Below are positions 7,585 to 15,120 of a stretch of 64,000 bases of DNA, in pieces. The notes under the pieces are model-generated. The model was given only the letters and a program-made list of their open reading frames with translations. It was not told the origin of the DNA and did not search any database. Position 1 is the stretch's first letter; each line of letters opens with the position of its first letter. Source of the DNA: Candidatus Latescibacterota bacterium (GTDB taxonomy: Bacteria; Latescibacterota; UBA2968; UBA8231); assembly GCA_007136405.1 (NCBI GenBank), contig SLHA01000021.1:1-64000 (forward strand), in the 5' to 3' direction. Made by a program: the position numbers and the translations under genes.

Positions 7585-7611
7585 TCAGTTCGTCGTGGCG
7601 GTAGAATGACG

Positions 7612-8052
7612 TCAGGCCCTGATCTCCAACTCCACGGGCTGCTGCGCCGTATGACGGTGTTCGGCACCGGCGTACACCCGCAGCTTCTTGAAGATCATGC
7701 GACCCAGCTTGTTATGGGGCAACATGCCCCAGACAGCCTTCTGTATGATACGTTCAGGATGCTTCTGCATCAACTCTGGATAGCCAATGGAGCGAATGCC
7801 CCCCGGATGCCCCGTGTGGCGGTAGTACACCTTGTCCACCGCCTTGTGGCCGGTTACCCTGACCTTGCTGGCATTGATGATGATAACGTGGTCACCCACA
7901 TCCGCATACGGGGCGTAACAAGGTTTGTGCTTGCCGCGCAGGACCTGGGCGACCTCCGATGCCAGCCGGCCCAGAACCTTATCACGGGCATCTACGACAT
8001 ACCATTGCTTGACGATGTCGGTGGATTTTGGCGCATACGTCTTGTCGTTCAT
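7612..8052 (-). CDS. rplM: 50S ribosomal protein L13
   Basis: The 146-aa product matches L13 along its length: [40 protein letters not shown], the [15 protein letters not shown] motif and [20 protein letters not shown]. It is an early-assembly 23S rRNA binding protein. It is the first gene after a clear promoter at 8133-8161 and heads rplM-rpsI-rpsB-tsf-frr. Confidence 0.98.
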   Translation of the reverse strand: MNDKTYAPKSTDIVKQWYVVDARDKVLGRLASEVAQVLRGKHKPCYAPYADVGDHVIIINASKVRVTGHKAVDKVYYRHTGHPGGIRSIGYPELMQKHPERIIQKAVWGMLPHNKLGRMIFKKLRVYAGAEHRHTAQQPVELEIRA

Positions 8053-8132
8053 GATGTTTCCCGCGTAAAGATACCAGATTGCTCAGTTCCACGCCGTTGC
8101 CTGGATGTTTCCTGTTTTCAGGTAAGAGTGGA

Positions 8133-8161
8133 AATTTAACTCAGTAACAGACCACTGTCAA
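8133..8161 (-). promoter_or_regulatory. Sigma-70-type promoter for rplM operon
   Basis: On the minus strand TTGACA (8156-8161) and TAAATT (8133-8138) are separated by 17 bases, in the gap between ispDF and rplM. The predicted transcript has a leader of about 75 bases before the rplM ATG. Confidence 0.7.
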
Positions 8162-8243
8162 GCATCCCCCCGGCCTGTGGCCGGCCCGCTCCTCAGAGAA
8201 ACGCAGCGGTGTCGTTTCTAAGAAGGTGTCATCATTAATCGCG

Positions 8244-9458
8244 CTAACCGGTAATGGGACAGTCCACCAGCGCCACAGCCTGGGCCGCAATACCTTCTTC
8301 GCGGCCCACAAACCCCAGGTGTTCGGTGGTGGTAGCCTTGACCGATACCCGGTCGGTGGGCATCTGCAACGTTCCGGACAGCACCTCCACCATGGCGGGC
8401 AGATGGCAGGAGAGTCTGGGACGCTGAGCGGTCAGAATGGCATCCACATTGACGATACGCGCGCCGCGCGCCGCCAGGCGCTCCCATGTCTTCCGCAACA
8501 GTTCGATACTGCGAATACCCGCATAACGCTGATCCGTGTCCGGAAACAGGCGACCGATGTCGCCCTCTCCCACGGCCCCCAGCAGAGCGTCGATCACTGC
8601 GTGGGTGAGCACGTCAGCATCGGAATGCCCGGCCAGGCCGCGCTCGAAGGGAATGCTGATTCCTCCCAACACCAGAGGCCGGTCTGGCACCAGGGCATGG
8701 ACATCGTATCCCTGTCCGATACGCAGCGCCGTTGCTGCCATTCCGTGCTCCCTGTTCAGCTGGAATTCGGCCCACTCCAGGTCTTCCCGGGTGGTGATTT
8801 TCAGATTGCAGGCATCGCCGGGCACCAGTTGCACCGGACGTCCCATCTGTTCGACCAGCATCGCATCGTCGGTAGCAATGGGCCTGTGGCCGGCAGATTC
8901 ATGCGCCGCCAGCAGCCAATCCCGACGGAAGGCCTGCGGTGTCTGTGCCTTCCAGAGGCGGGAGCGATCCAGGGTGCAACGGATTACCCGTCCGTCGCTT
9001 TGTTTGATGGTTTCGGTGACCGGCAGCGCGGCAACCGCCGCACCGTGTAGCCGGGCGGCGTGCGCCACCCGCTCTACCAGCGCCGGCGTGACAAACGGAC
9101 GCACGGCGTCGTGCACGACGATGATATGATCACTGGATTGCGTCTGCCGCATTCCAGCGCGCACCGAAGCCCAGCGCTCGCACCCGCCAGGCACGATAAC
9201 CCGCAACTTGCTGAAGCGTTCCCGGCTGACTCCTGCCCGGGTGCACAGTTGCATGTCCTCAGGGCGCACGACAACGATGATGGCGCCGATGGCCGGGCAC
9301 GACTGGAGACGGTCAAGAGTATGCACGATCACCGCCTGCCCCAGCAGCGGCAGATATTGCTTGGGCTGGGATGCCGCCATGCGGCTGCCCGTTCCCCCGG
9401 CGGGAACGATGGCGGCGGCATTCGCGGCGGCATTCGATGGTTGAGAGGTTTCTTTCAC
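8244..9458 (-). CDS. ispDF: Bifunctional IspD/IspF (MEP isoprenoid pathway)
   Basis: A 404-aa fusion. Residues about 14-240 are IspD (MEP cytidylyltransferase): AIVPAGGTGSRMAASQPKQY, VHDAVRPFV, AQTPQAFRRDWL and TDDAMLVE. Residues about 246-404 are IspF (MECDP synthase): RIGQGYDVHALVPDRPLVLG, the zinc-binding DVH and HSDADVLTHAVIDALLGAV, the GRLFPDTD loop and KATTTEHLGFVGREEGI. It carries out two non-consecutive steps of isoprenoid precursor synthesis; ispE is not in the window. The start is a GTG at 9458 overlapping the queA stop as GTGA, which indicates translational coupling. Such fusions are known in several proteobacterial and other lineages. Confidence 0.97.
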   Translation of the reverse strand: MKETSQPSNAAANAAAIVPAGGTGSRMAASQPKQYLPLLGQAVIVHTLDRLQSCPAIGAIIVVVRPEDMQLCTRAGVSRERFSKLRVIVPGGCERWASVRAGMRQTQSSDHIIVVHDAVRPFVTPALVERVAHAARLHGAAVAALPVTETIKQSDGRVIRCTLDRSRLWKAQTPQAFRRDWLLAAHESAGHRPIATDDAMLVEQMGRPVQLVPGDACNLKITTREDLEWAEFQLNREHGMAATALRIGQGYDVHALVPDRPLVLGGISIPFERGLAGHSDADVLTHAVIDALLGAVGEGDIGRLFPDTDQRYAGIRSIELLRKTWERLAARGARIVNVDAILTAQRPRLSCHLPAMVEVLSGTLQMPTDRVSVKATTTEHLGFVGREEGIAAQAVALVDCPITG

Positions 9459-10480
9459 AATATCAACATGGCATCGCCGTAACTGTAGAACCGGTACCCG
9501 GCGGAGATGGCCTGGGCGTACGTCGACAACAGTTGTTCACGCCCCACCAGCGCCGCCACCAGAAGCAGCAGGGACGATCCAGGCAGGTGAAAATTGGTGA
9601 CCAGTGCATCCACGGCTGCGAACTTGTACGGAGGATAGATATATTTGTCCGACCACCCCTGCCAGGCCTGGACCCGGCCTGTCTGCGCGGCTGCGGTTTC
9701 CAGTGTGCGCACCACCGTCGTGCCCACGGCGATGATGCGCCCTCCGTTGTCCCGACAGGCGCGGATACGCGCCGCATCCTCTGCGTCCAACTCGCAGTAT
9801 TCGGCCTCCAGGCGATGCTCTCGAGGGTCTTCACAGCGTATTGGAGTAAAGGTGCCGGGACCGACATGCAATAGGGCATGCACGATGGTGGTGCCTCCCG
9901 CGGCTATGCGCGCGAGCAGATCCTCGGTAAAATGCAGGCCAGCGGTGGGCGCCGCCACGGCGCCCGGATCCCGCGCGAAAACGGTCTGATAACGGTTGTC
10001 GTCCAGCGGCTCGGGCGCCCGGCGGATGTACGGGGGCAGCGGTACCCTGCCATACTCGGCCAACCGGGCTTTCACATCGGGCGTATCGAACCGGAGGCGA
10101 ATGCGTCCTTCCGCAGCCGGGGCCAGCACCGTAGCCGCCATGCTACCATCACCGAACTCCAGCCGCGTTCCGGGGTGCAGCCTTTTTTGTGGCCTCCCCA
10201 TGGCAATCCACTCGTCACCGGTGTTGCGGATGAGCAACACCTCTACCGGCGCGCCCCCCGGCTGCGAGCGCCCCAGCAGCCGGGCCGGTATGACCCGCGT
10301 CCGATTGACCACCAGTACATCGGCAGGCCGCAAGTATGCGACGATGTCGGCGAAACGACGATGCTGGATTTTGCCGCTGCGCCGATGCAGCACGAGGAGC
10401 CGCGACTGATCCCTGGCAGGCGCAGGATGCTGGGCAATCTGCCCTGCCGGCAGGTCAAAATGGAAGTCGCTCAGTTTCAT
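9455..10480 (-). CDS. queA: S-adenosylmethionine:tRNA ribosyltransferase-isomerase
   Basis: QueA makes epoxyqueuosine in tRNA from 7-aminomethyl-7-deazaguanine. The start at 10480 gives 341 aa beginning MKLSDFHFDLPAGQIAQHPA, the family N-terminus; the 21 codons upstream are non-coding. Conserved blocks are VLVVNRTRVIPARL, PLPPYIRRAPEPLDDNRYQT, AAPTAGLHFTEDLL, HVGPGTFTPIR and VDALVTNFHLPGSSLL. Its stop overlaps the ispDF start by 4 bases, so the two are one transcription unit. Confidence 0.97.
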   Translation of the reverse strand: MKLSDFHFDLPAGQIAQHPAPARDQSRLLVLHRRSGKIQHRRFADIVAYLRPADVLVVNRTRVIPARLLGRSQPGGAPVEVLLIRNTGDEWIAMGRPQKRLHPGTRLEFGDGSMAATVLAPAAEGRIRLRFDTPDVKARLAEYGRVPLPPYIRRAPEPLDDNRYQTVFARDPGAVAAPTAGLHFTEDLLARIAAGGTTIVHALLHVGPGTFTPIRCEDPREHRLEAEYCELDAEDAARIRACRDNGGRIIAVGTTVVRTLETAAAQTGRVQAWQGWSDKYIYPPYKFAAVDALVTNFHLPGSSLLLLVAALVGREQLLSTYAQAISAGYRFYSYGDAMLIL

Positions 10481-10772
10481 ACAGGCCGATGCCAGCATCT
10501 TGCGGGAAGGGTACACCGGAGCGGTTCCCGAACGGGAGCCCATGCGCCGGATTCCCGCCGAGGCAGGACCACGCGCTGAACTGAGCGGCGATTTCCCGGC
10601 TCGCGGTATGGGGGTGAAGAAGAGAAATTAGCGACGCCAGGATCCGATGTCAAAGGCACCGTCCAACAGCGCGAATCCGCACCCGGGCGAGACGCATGCG
10701 TGGACGCGCCGCTGCCGCGGCTGCGTGGCTGCAACGCTTCGGTGGCTGCGCGGTTCCGGCCGGTGGCCGGTG

Positions 10773-10809
10773 TGGGGCGTCCTGATTTGGGGCGTCCTGA
10801 TTTGGGGCG
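10773..10809. repeat. Short tandem repeat (15-bp unit, 2.5 copies)
   Basis: TGGGGCGTCCTGATT occurs at 10773-10787 and 10788-10802, followed by a partial third copy, TGGGGCG. It lies in the 362-base gap between queA and the hydrolase-like gene. Nothing else was identified in that gap. Confidence 0.7.
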
Positions 10810-10842
10810 GGGGCTGCGCGAGGACCTGCTGCGCCGCCAGTC

Positions 10843-11685
10843 TCACAGTTCTTCCTCCAGCCAGAGAAGGATTTCACGCAGTACAGCCGGATGCCGCTCG
10901 ATCAACTCCAGACCGTGGGCGCTGGAGCCCGGGACGACATGGACCCGTGCCGGAGCGGCCGTAGTGGCTTTCAACGACCGGGAAAAATCAAGATAGCTCA
11001 ATACCGTGCCGGCGTCGTCATCGAGCCGGATGATGTCGTTCTCTGCCACGATGAACAGAATGGATTCCGGGGTAAAGGGATCTATGCCGGCACCCACCAC
11101 CACGGGCCGGAGCCCGTCGAGCTGCCAGAGACCCGGTGACATGGATATGGCGGTGCTGACCCGGCCCGGAAAGGCTCCCTTGCCGACATAGGCGCTATTC
11201 CCCCCGAGGCCTGAGCCCACCAGGGCAACCCTGGACGCGTCCAACTGCGTCTGCCTACTCAGCCAATCCAGTGCGGCCAGCACGTCCCGGTGGTTGACTT
11301 CCAGATCCTGCAACACGGGAAATGCACGGCCCCCGGGCAGCGGCGTGGCACCGTGCCCGCGATGATCCAGCGCGATGACGGCATAGCCGGACTCGAGCAG
11401 ATCGACGAACAATGTAGTGGATGTCAGCCAGTCGTATTTGTTACCGTCCAGGTCATGCAGCAGAATCACGACCGGCACCCTGCCGGTTGCCGCCGGGGTA
11501 CCCCAGACCGCACTCACCGGGATACCATCCAAAGCGGTGAACACGACCTCGTGGACCGGATACATACGCCCGTCCCCAGGAGCATAACCCGGACCGGTGA
11601 GGTTCAGTTCATCATCATCGCCGCACGCCACGAGCAGACTGGCAACCACGAGCATCGAGAGCAGGCCGGAGCCCTTACTGATCAT
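10843..11685 (-). CDS. Alpha/beta-hydrolase-fold lipoprotein lacking the usual nucleophile
   Basis: The ATG at 11685, with AAGGA upstream, gives 280 aa. A signal peptide ends in lipobox LLVAC followed by GDDDELN, so it is an exported lipoprotein. The rest is a dienelactone-hydrolase/Xaa-Pro-peptidase-like alpha/beta hydrolase: VVILLHDLDGNKYDW (oxyanion region), IALDHRGHGAT, a nucleophile elbow VALVGSGLGGNSA, acid region FIVAENDII and histidine region GSSAHGLEL. In the elbow the position normally occupied by Ser (GxSxGG) is Gly (G-S-G-L-G-G), while candidate Asp and His are retained. It may be catalytically dead or use a different residue. It has its own promoter, divergent from the ABC gene. 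Confidence 0.85.
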   Translation of the reverse strand: MISKGSGLLSMLVVASLLVACGDDDELNLTGPGYAPGDGRMYPVHEVVFTALDGIPVSAVWGTPAATGRVPVVILLHDLDGNKYDWLTSTTLFVDLLESGYAVIALDHRGHGATPLPGGRAFPVLQDLEVNHRDVLAALDWLSRQTQLDASRVALVGSGLGGNSAYVGKGAFPGRVSTAISMSPGLWQLDGLRPVVVGAGIDPFTPESILFIVAENDIIRLDDDAGTVLSYLDFSRSLKATTAAPARVHVVPGSSAHGLELIERHPAVLREILLWLEEEL

Positions 11686-11843
11686 ACACGCGTCCTTCGA
11701 TTGGCGCAGACCGGCGCTCCAGGGTAAACCCCGCAGCGCCGGCAGACGTTGGCTGACTGCAGGCTGTGTCGGACGCCACCGGCGTACCAGGGCGCTCCAG
11801 CGTGACGCCACAGGCGCCCACGAGTCGGTTCCTCCACATCGTT

Positions 11844-11871
11844 AGTATACCCCATACGGCCGCCAGGTCAA
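11844..11871 (-). promoter_or_regulatory. Sigma-70-type promoter for the hydrolase-like lipoprotein
   Basis: On the minus strand TTGACC (11866-11871), a 16-base spacer and TATACT (11844-11849) lie 158 bases upstream of the lipoprotein ATG. Confidence 0.6.
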
Positions 11872-11882
11872 AACCAGTTCGC

Positions 11883-11911
11883 TTGACCCCCTGCAGCCGG
11901 CCGTGTATCCT
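11883..11911 (+). promoter_or_regulatory. Sigma-70-type promoter, probably leaderless, for the double ABC ATPase
   Basis: TTGACC (11883-11888), a 17-base spacer and TATCCT (11906-11911) end only 7 bases before the ATG at 11919. Transcription from it would begin at or beside the start codon, so the message may be leaderless. No ribosome-binding site is seen before that ATG. Confidence 0.5.
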
Positions 11912-11918
11912 CTCGTCC

Positions 11919-13697
11919 ATGATCGAAACCACAGGGGTACGATATCGTTATCCAACCGGCACACCGGCGTTGGATGGGGTTTCCGTGCGGATCCGCGCCG
12001 GTGAATACGTCGCCATGATGGGGGCCAACGGTTCCGGCAAGACTACCCTGGCCCGTTGTCTCAACGGCCTGCTGGTGCCCCAGGAGGGAGAGATCCGGGT
12101 TGACGGCCTGTCCACCAACCGTGCCGGAGACATCTTTCGACTGCGCGAAAAGGTCGGCATGGTCTTTCAGAATCCGGACGATCAACTGGTGGCTGCCAGC
12201 GTGGAGACGGAGATCGCCTTCGGTCTGGAGAATCTGGGAGTCCCCCGCCCGCAGATGCTGACCCGGGTTGATGAGGCGCTGGCTGAGTTCCGGCTGGAGT
12301 CGATTCGCGCCTACCCCCCGCATCAGCTGTCCGGCGGCGAAAAACAACGTGTGGCCGTCGCCGCAGCCATGGTCCTGCGCCCGGCGTATCTCGTTCTGGA
12401 CGAGCCCACGGCCTTGTTGGACCCGCGTAGTCGGCAGGACGTCCTGGAGCTGTTGCGGACGCTGTCGGCAGAACACGGCATCGCGGTCATCCATATCACC
12501 CAGAAGCCTGAGGAAGCAGCCTGCGCCCAGCGCCTCATCATCATGGACGCAGGCCGTATCCACGCCGACGGTACACCTGCCAGCGTGTTCAACGACTACC
12601 ATGACCTGCAGAATCTGGGACTGGATGTCCCCTTCCCTCTGAAGTTGGTCCAGGCTCTGAGCCGCGGCGGAATCGATCTTGCGGGAACCCCCAGCCAGCG
12701 GCTGGATGACACCTGGCTGCTGCAGCAGCTGAAAGCGCGACTGACACAACCGCTGGATCCAGCGGCCGACCGAACGCCGCAGGCGGCGCCGGACAAGATG
12801 CGCACCGAGGATCTGGGCTACACCTACGGTCGGGGTCTGCCCACCTGCAGGACGGCTCTGGACGGTGTTTCGGTCGGCCTGCCGGCAGGCAGCATCACGG
12901 CACTGCTGGGCCCCAGCGGTTCGGGCAAAACGACGCTGGCGCAACACCTCAATGCACTGCTGAAACCGGATCGCGGTCGCGTATTGCTGGACGGCCGCGA
13001 TCTCTGGTGCCAACCCCTGCCGCGCATTCGCCAGCGGGTCGGCCTGGTCTTCCAGTTTCCGGAGATGCAGCTGTTTGCCGACACCGTAGCCGCTGATGTA
13101 GCATACGGCCCCCGGAACCTGGGCTGGAACGAGCCCAAGGTACAGGACGCGGTGCAGCGGGGCTTGAGCGCGGTCGGTCTGGCGCTGGACCTTTTTGGCG
13201 ATCGCTCGCCCCTGGCTCTGAGCGGTGGCCAGAGACGTCGCGTCGCACTGGCGGGCATACTGGCCATGGATCCGGAGGTGCTCGTGCTGGACGAGCCCAC
13301 CGCCGGCCTGGATCCCCGGACCGCCGCAGATATGACCGCCATCCTCGCCAATCTGGCCGGGGCCGGGAAAACCATCCTGCTGATCACCCACGATATGGAT
13401 CAGGTCGCGGCTCTTGCCGCCTGGGTTGCCGTGCTGGTCAACGGCCGTATGGTGCTCGAGGGTGCCACGCGTACCGTGCTCGCGGCCCCAGGTTTTCAGC
13501 AGCAAAGCGGTCTCGAGCTGCCGTCGGTGCTGCGCTTCGCCAGCAGACTCTGCCAGCAAGCCGGAATCGAACCGACAGCTTGTCTCACCCTGAACGAGTT
13601 GGTGACGGCCGTGCTACGCTCGGCTGGAGCACCATCACCAGTCATGAACCTTCAAACCGGGAGGTCAACGTGCCCTGGTCAACCGACAGTCTGCTGA
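11919..13697 (+). CDS. Double-domain ECF/CbiO-type ABC transporter ATPase
   Basis: A 592-aa protein made of two complete ABC ATPase domains. Domain 1 has Walker A GANGSGKTT (about residue 38), Q-loop VFQNPDDQL, signature LSGGEKQR and Walker B YLVLDEPTALLDP. Domain 2 (from about 300) has GPSGSGKTT, VFQFPEMQLF, LSGGQRRR and VLVLDEPTAGLDP. The FQNPDDQ and FQFPEMQLF Q-loops mark the energy-coupling-factor EcfA1/EcfA2 (cobalt, vitamin uptake) group, here fused in one chain. No EcfT or substrate-binding S gene is adjacent, so the substrate is unknown. Its 3' end overlaps the pyrC start by 28 bases. The start ATG was chosen where the domain begins (MIETTGVRYRYP). Confidence 0.92.
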   Translation: MIETTGVRYRYPTGTPALDGVSVRIRAGEYVAMMGANGSGKTTLARCLNGLLVPQEGEIRVDGLSTNRAGDIFRLREKVGMVFQNPDDQLVAASVETEIAFGLENLGVPRPQMLTRVDEALAEFRLESIRAYPPHQLSGGEKQRVAVAAAMVLRPAYLVLDEPTALLDPRSRQDVLELLRTLSAEHGIAVIHITQKPEEAACAQRLIIMDAGRIHADGTPASVFNDYHDLQNLGLDVPFPLKLVQALSRGGIDLAGTPSQRLDDTWLLQQLKARLTQPLDPAADRTPQAAPDKMRTEDLGYTYGRGLPTCRTALDGVSVGLPAGSITALLGPSGSGKTTLAQHLNALLKPDRGRVLLDGRDLWCQPLPRIRQRVGLVFQFPEMQLFADTVAADVAYGPRNLGWNEPKVQDAVQRGLSAVGLALDLFGDRSPLALSGGQRRRVALAGILAMDPEVLVLDEPTAGLDPRTAADMTAILANLAGAGKTILLITHDMDQVAALAAWVAVLVNGRMVLEGATRTVLAAPGFQQQSGLELPSVLRFASRLCQQAGIEPTACLTLNELVTAVLRSAGAPSPVMNLQTGRSTCPGQPTVC

Positions 13698-14956
13698 TCC
13701 GCGGTGGTCGCGTCATCGACCCCGCCAACGATGTGGACGACCTCCTGGACCTGCTCATCGATAAGGGTACCGTCGCGACGCTAGGCAGGAACCTTGGCGC
13801 CCCTGCGGGCACTCCGGTATACGAGGCCGCAGGCCTTATCGTCGCTCCCGGGTTCATCGACGCTCACGTGCACCTGCGCGAACCCGGCTTCGAGGCCAAG
13901 GAGACCATCGCTACCGGAACGGCCGCAGCGGCATCGGGAGGCATCTGCGCCGTGGTGGCCATGCCCAACACGGTGCCGCCACCGGACTGTGCCGCCCATC
14001 TGCGGATGGTCACGACCAGGGCAGCTGCCACCGGAACGGTACGCGTTTATCCGTTGGGTTGTATCACCCGCGGCCGCGAGGGTCGCCGGCTCGCACCGCT
14101 GGACAAACTGGCGCGGGCCGGAGCCGTCGGGTTTTCGGATGACGGGGACCCGGTCACCGACCCGGACCTGATGCAGGCAGCACTGGCGCAAGCACGCACT
14201 CTGGGCCTGCCCCTGTCCCCGCACGAGGAACTCACGCCCGGGCGGAACGCTGGCCCGGAGGCGGCTCCGGCCTTCCATGGAGCTTCACCGGAGGCCGAAG
14301 AAGGCATGATTGCCCGTGACCTGGAGTTGGTGCGGCTGACCGGCGGCCATCTGCACGTAGCTCACGTCAGCACCGCACGAGGCGTGGCGCTGATACGAAG
14401 AGCTCGCGAAGCAGGTCTCCCGGTGACGTGCGAGGCCACGCCGCATCATCTCACGCTCACCCAGGAGGCCCTGACCCGCCATGGCTCCAACGCCAAGATG
14501 AATCCACCTCTGCGCACCAGCCGGGACGTCGAGGCTTTGTGCCAGGGACTGCGTGACGGCAGCATCGATGTGATTGCCACAGACCACGCGCCACACACAG
14601 AGGCAGAGAAGGCTCTGCCGCTGGATCAGGCCCCATGTGGCATTGTCGGTCTGGAAACGGCCGTAGGTCTGACCCTCACCCATCTCGTCCATGCTGGAGC
14701 GCTGGATCTGAAAACCGCTGTCGACCGGTGGTCGCGACAACCGGCGCGAATCTTCGGCCTGCCCGGGGGGCGTCTGAATCCGGGATCCCCGGGGGATGTG
14801 ACGGTTCTCGACCTGGAGCGGGAATGGACGGTGGACCCGGAGCGTTTCCGCTCCAAGGGCCGCAACACGCCATTCGGCGGCTGGCCGTTGCGCGGAAAAG
14901 CCGTCGCCACCATCGTTGGCGGATGTATCGTTTTCCAGGACAGCACCAACGGTTGA
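13670..14956 (+). CDS. pyrC: Dihydroorotase
   Basis: A GTG start at 13670, preceded at 5 bases by GGGAGG, gives 428 aa. The protein belongs to the long class I (PyrC/allantoinase-like) amidohydrolases, which interconvert carbamoyl aspartate and dihydroorotate in pyrimidine synthesis. The metal-binding motif FIDAHVHLREPG, then AMPNTVPP, SDDGDPVTD, the HVAHVS and EATPHHLTLT histidine motifs, KMNPPLR and the IATDHAPHT aspartate are all present. It is translated from within the end of the ABC ATPase gene (28-base overlap), suggesting cotranscription. Confidence 0.95.
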   Translation: MPWSTDSLLIRGGRVIDPANDVDDLLDLLIDKGTVATLGRNLGAPAGTPVYEAAGLIVAPGFIDAHVHLREPGFEAKETIATGTAAAASGGICAVVAMPNTVPPPDCAAHLRMVTTRAAATGTVRVYPLGCITRGREGRRLAPLDKLARAGAVGFSDDGDPVTDPDLMQAALAQARTLGLPLSPHEELTPGRNAGPEAAPAFHGASPEAEEGMIARDLELVRLTGGHLHVAHVSTARGVALIRRAREAGLPVTCEATPHHLTLTQEALTRHGSNAKMNPPLRTSRDVEALCQGLRDGSIDVIATDHAPHTEAEKALPLDQAPCGIVGLETAVGLTLTHLVHAGALDLKTAVDRWSRQPARIFGLPGGRLNPGSPGDVTVLDLEREWTVDPERFRSKGRNTPFGGWPLRGKAVATIVGGCIVFQDSTNG

Positions 14957-15079
14957 ACCGGGGGTGCCGCCCCAACCTCGTCATCGAGCCCCATATACTG
15001 TCATGCATCGTGATACGCTCAGGCGGGCCCGATACGCTTCAGCGAGCGGTCAGGGGGCCGGCATTCAGCGACTGAGAAT

Positions 15080-15106
15080 GGCAAGACAGGGCCGCCCTGG
15101 CTTGCC
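15080..15106. terminator. Hairpin between convergent pyrC and rnhB-yraN
   Basis: GGCAAGACAGGGC pairs with GCCCTGGCTTGCC at 12 of 13 positions around one central base. It is placed between the two convergent stop codons, as expected for a bidirectional transcript end. There is no clear T tract on either strand. Confidence 0.5.
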
Positions 15107-15120
15107 CTGCCCCCCGCAGG

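Noticed and set aside
8170-8192. Intrinsic terminator between ispDF and rplM (CCGGCC-ACA-GGCCGG on the minus strand)
   Set aside because: The stem is short and followed by G and not T residues; the loop of three is tight. A weak pause site at most.
11868-13559. 563-aa minus-strand ORF opposite the ABC ATPase
   Set aside because: It is antisense to a clear double ABC ATPase with all motifs; the antisense frame has the low-complexity composition typical of a shadow in GC-rich DNA.
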